A stretch of 46,001 bases of DNA, taken from Bryobacterales bacterium. Lineage in GTDB: Bacteria > Acidobacteriota > Terriglobia > Bryobacterales > Bryobacteraceae. The stretch spans positions 1 through 46,001 of the forward strand of contig JANXXL010000002.1 of assembly GCA_025350625.1 (NCBI GenBank), given 5' to 3'. A program made the position numbers and the translations under genes. A model generated the notes under the pieces. The model searched no databases and was not told the DNA's origin. It saw only the letters and a program-made list of their open reading frames with translations. Within the stretch, counting starts at the first letter, position 1. Every line of letters begins with the position of its first letter. Below are positions 44,198 through 46,001 of the stretch, piece after piece.

Positions 44198-44382
44198 GTC
44201 GAAAATGGGCAATGTTTTTTTTCAGTAACATAACTGCGCATAGGGTTGATTCAGGGTATGAAAAACGCCAACAAAACGAGGGTCCGTTTCGGCTGGTGTG
44301 CTAATGGAGGGTTTTTGGAGGGTGCAGATTCTACATTTCGGCATCCGTCAACCCCCTCGCTGTACTCATCTATATAATTCCC

Positions 44383-44472
44383 AAAGAGAGGGCGCTCGAG
44401 CAGCTCCGTCAAATGAAGTGGTCCTTCCCTCCTGATTTCAAATTCCATCGCGAAGAGATCAATGAACGATAA
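44383..44472 (+). pseudogene. C-terminal tail of a VapB-like antitoxin
   Basis: The frame ending at 44472 reads ERALEQLRQMKWSFPPDF, then KFHREEINER and a stop, 8 nt into the toxin gene. A P-x2-F-x-F-(D/H)-R-(E/D)-E-x-N-x-R end is the toxin-wrapping tail usual in VapB antitoxins. Upstream the frame stays open only to 44305 and shows no DNA-binding domain; other frames do not supply one. So the antitoxin appears to be cut off, leaving at most a 19-residue peptide from ATG 44413. Confidence 0.5.
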
Positions 44473-44893
44473 GCCGTACTTTGATACCAACGTCATCCTA
44501 TACGCCTTCAGCCGAGACGACACGCGCGGTCAGGTGGCCGAAACTCTGCTCGCTGCGGGAGGAGCACTATCAGTTCAGGTCCTTAACGAGTTCGTCGTTG
44601 TAGCGCGGCGCAAACTTGACAAGAGCTGGGAGGAAGTTCGCCATGCCCTCGACATACTTCGCGTCTTTTGTCCAGAGCCCGTACCGGTTAGGGTCGAGAC
44701 CCACGAGAGAGCCATGCACATTGCCGAGCGATACGGGTATTCAATCTTTGATTCGCTCATCATCGCGGCTGCGCTCCATGTGGGCGCCAGCACACTTTAC
44801 ACGGAGGACATGCGAGATGGCCAGGCGATCGATGGGCTTACAATTCGCAACCCTTTTTCGCGTGAGACGCACGGATCCCCCACCAGCATTTAA
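44462..44893 (+). CDS. PIN-domain toxin (VapC-like)
   Basis: 143-residue PIN-domain ribonuclease. The four acidic residues of the Mg site are D8 (FDTNVILY), E43 (LNEFVVVA), D97 (IFDSLIIAAAL) and D116 (YTEDMRDG). Length and order match VapC toxins, which cut tRNA or rRNA when free. It starts inside the remaining antitoxin tail (11-nt overlap counting the stop), the usual overlap of vapBC pairs. Active site looks complete, yet the antitoxin is apparently truncated; survival then needs a silent toxin, a second antitoxin, or a working tail peptide. It lies 265 nt right of the tRNA fragment. Confidence 0.88.
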   Translation: MNDKPYFDTNVILYAFSRDDTRGQVAETLLAAGGALSVQVLNEFVVVARRKLDKSWEEVRHALDILRVFCPEPVPVRVETHERAMHIAERYGYSIFDSLIIAAALHVGASTLYTEDMRDGQAIDGLTIRNPFSRETHGSPTSI

Positions 44894-45087
44894 CAACTTC
44901 TTATCGTAAGGCTTTCGCGCTTTGACGGGCGGCACCGGCTGCGCCACCCAATTTCTGATCGTATTCGCGGAGGGCGTGTACCGCCAGAGGAGAAACGGCA
45001 GCCAACAACGGCGCTTTGATCCTAGCCGTCAACCCGAAGCAATTGGCGAAGCCATATGGTTTGCCCGCGCTGCGTATGAACCGGACC
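44894..45087. other. Unassigned stretch before the reductase remnant
   Basis: Open on both strands in short frames, none recognised. It might contain the badly decayed front of the dihydrofolate-reductase-like gene that follows. Confidence 0.4.
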
Positions 45088-45290
45088 ATGGCCGCGGCAT
45101 TTCCACCGTACAGCAATATCTGCAAGCAAACCTGATCGATTCTCTGCACTTTGCACTTTCACCTGTTGTACTTGGTCAGGGAGAAGCAGTGTTTACCGTC
45201 TTGACTTGCGCGCTCTTGGATTTATTGTGACGGAGCAAAAGGCCACGGAGCACGCGACACCACTTTGTTTGCGGTTGTCACGACGAAGAC
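45088..45290 (+). pseudogene. C-terminal remnant of a dihydrofolate-reductase-like (RibD C-domain) protein, frameshifted
   Basis: The first frame gives RGISTVQQYLQANLIDSLHF and then ALSPVVLGQGEAVF, the last third of the YyaP/RibD-C family. Near 45198 one base seems lost (ACCG[G]TC), and the protein goes on in the next frame as LDLRALGFIVTEQKATEHA. A second shift near 45256 gives TTLFAVVTTK, like the usual ATHVVLTR end. No N-terminal two thirds could be found. A gene fragment inactivated by at least two indels is inferred. Confidence 0.65.
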
Positions 45291-45434
45291 AACCACGTTT
45301 TCGGAAACCTCCAACGAAACTTCCCAGAACTCGACTTCTAGCCCCCTTGGTGCATCGCTCCCTCGCGCCGATTGGATCGCACAAAGCCTTGTGGCCGCCG
45401 CGCCGCAGATGCCGTAGCTTTACACTCAAACTAC

Positions 45435-46001
45435 ATGCTCAACCGGGGCTATGCCTACACCACAATCATCAGCAGCAAATACCATGGACAAACCCTGCTC
45501 TCCCACTTGGCAAGCCTTTACCTACACTCAACCATAAAAGCTTGGCAACAAAAACTGAACAACGGTGAAGTCACCCTCAACGGCGTCGCCGCCACCGGAA
45601 GCGAATCGGTCACTTTGGGCCAAACCCTTGTCTGGAATCGTCCACCCTGGATCGAACCAGACTCCCCCCACCACTTCGAAGTCCTGTATGAAGACCCCCA
45701 TCTGTTGGCCGTCGACAAACCCAGCGGGCTGCCCACCATCCCCGGCGGCGGCTTCATGGAAAACACCCTCCTGCGCTGGGTGCAAAAGCAAACCCCCAAC
45801 GCAAACCCGGTCCACCGGTTGGGCCGAGCCACCACCGGCATCGTCCTCTTCGCCAAAACACCGCAGGCGGCCTCTAATCTATTCGCAAACTGGAACACAC
45901 CCAAAATTCAAAAAATCTACCGGGCGCTGGCTCAAAACATTGCACAGCACGACGCCTACGAAATCCTCACACCCATCGGCCTCGTACCGCACCCGCTCAT
46001 C
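45435..46001 (+). CDS. RluA-family RNA pseudouridine synthase (3' partial)
   Basis: 189 residues to the window edge, frame still open. It starts MLNRGYAYTT at ATG 45435. An S4-like segment (KLNNGEVTLNGVA, about 44-56) is followed by the catalytic domain: FEVLYEDPHLLAVDKPSGLP (about 84-103) and VHRLGRATTGIVLFAKT (about 129-145). In classical RluA enzymes the second motif is HRLDxxTSG with catalytic Asp; here the residue is Gly, as in an HRLGRGTSG subgroup whose activity is less clear. Gln is coded by CAA eight times and CAG twice, unlike the CAG-rich genes elsewhere in the window. No ribosome site precedes the ATG. It replaces uridine with pseudouridine in rRNA or tRNA if active. Confidence 0.88.
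   Translation, partial: MLNRGYAYTTIISSKYHGQTLLSHLASLYLHSTIKAWQQKLNNGEVTLNGVAATGSESVTLGQTLVWNRPPWIEPDSPHHFEVLYEDPHLLAVDKPSGLPTIPGGGFMENTLLRWVQKQTPNANPVHRLGRATTGIVLFAKTPQAASNLFANWNTPKIQKIYRALAQNIAQHDAYEILTPIGLVPHPLI

Noticed and set aside
44251..44523. 90-residue minus-strand frame overlapping the toxin start
   Set aside because: It is antisense to the antitoxin tail and PIN start, both of which have recognisable family sequence.
44901..45149. 82-residue minus-strand frame beside the PIN toxin
   Set aside because: Looks protein-like but fits no family I know and overlaps the reductase remnant; support too weak for a gene call.

Overview
The window looks like a chromosomal segment of an Acidobacteriota bacterium, probably near Solibacter/Bryobacter. 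This rests on a high-GC division and cell-wall cluster, followed by gene families that are abundant in that group: DUF1592/DUF1552 pairs, FecR/DUF6600 proteins, PD40 beta-propellers, NHL and ankyrin secreted proteins, and Q-rich exported proteins. Lineage is inferred from protein resemblance only; no database was searched.

Region 1 (1-14435) is a tightly packed dcw cluster on the + strand: ftsI(partial)-murE-murF-mraY-murD-ftsW-murG-murC-ftsQ-ftsA-ftsZ. Most junctions are 4-8 nt overlaps. It makes the UDP-MurNAc-pentapeptide, lipid I and lipid II, then the septal synthase and the FtsA/FtsZ ring. MurE carries the DNPR motif of meso-diaminopimelate-adding enzymes. murB and ddl are absent between murC and ftsQ. 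Region 2 (14438-19202) holds a minus-strand purS-glmS-yjbQ unit, convergent with ftsZ. Divergent from it are a WalJ/YycJ-type metallo-beta-lactamase-fold protein, whose only family-consistent start is ATA, and purB.

Region 3 (19203-22433) has a lone receiver domain convergent with an operon of two signal-less trypsin/PDZ proteases and a NarL-like regulator with a degenerate receiver. A small unknown gene follows. Region 4 (22434-31285) is an envelope/accessory area: a decayed PD40 propeller remnant, a FecR/DUF6600 protein with long Q-rich tandem repeats, a NIPSNAP protein, a large multicopper oxidase, a diheme cytochrome c, an orphan Flp pilin, and a Cys-rich HELCE-motif protein. Region 5 (31286-40986) has DUF1592 (broken by a one-base frameshift)-DUF1552-ankyrin, an NHL propeller, a SoxC-like sulfite dehydrogenase with its cytochrome c, and a BamE-like exported protein.

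Region 6 (41556-46001) has a divergent SDR, a YCII protein with an ECF42-type sigma factor, and then a disturbed stretch. That stretch contains the 3' 38 nt of a tRNA-Gly-like gene, a PIN toxin whose antitoxin is reduced to its C-terminal tail, a frameshifted dihydrofolate-reductase-like remnant and a partial RluA-family pseudouridine synthase with different codon use. The tRNA fragment suggests the left boundary of an integrated element that extends past the window. Three genes or remnants show apparent single-base indels, so sequencing error must be kept in mind for the frameshift calls.
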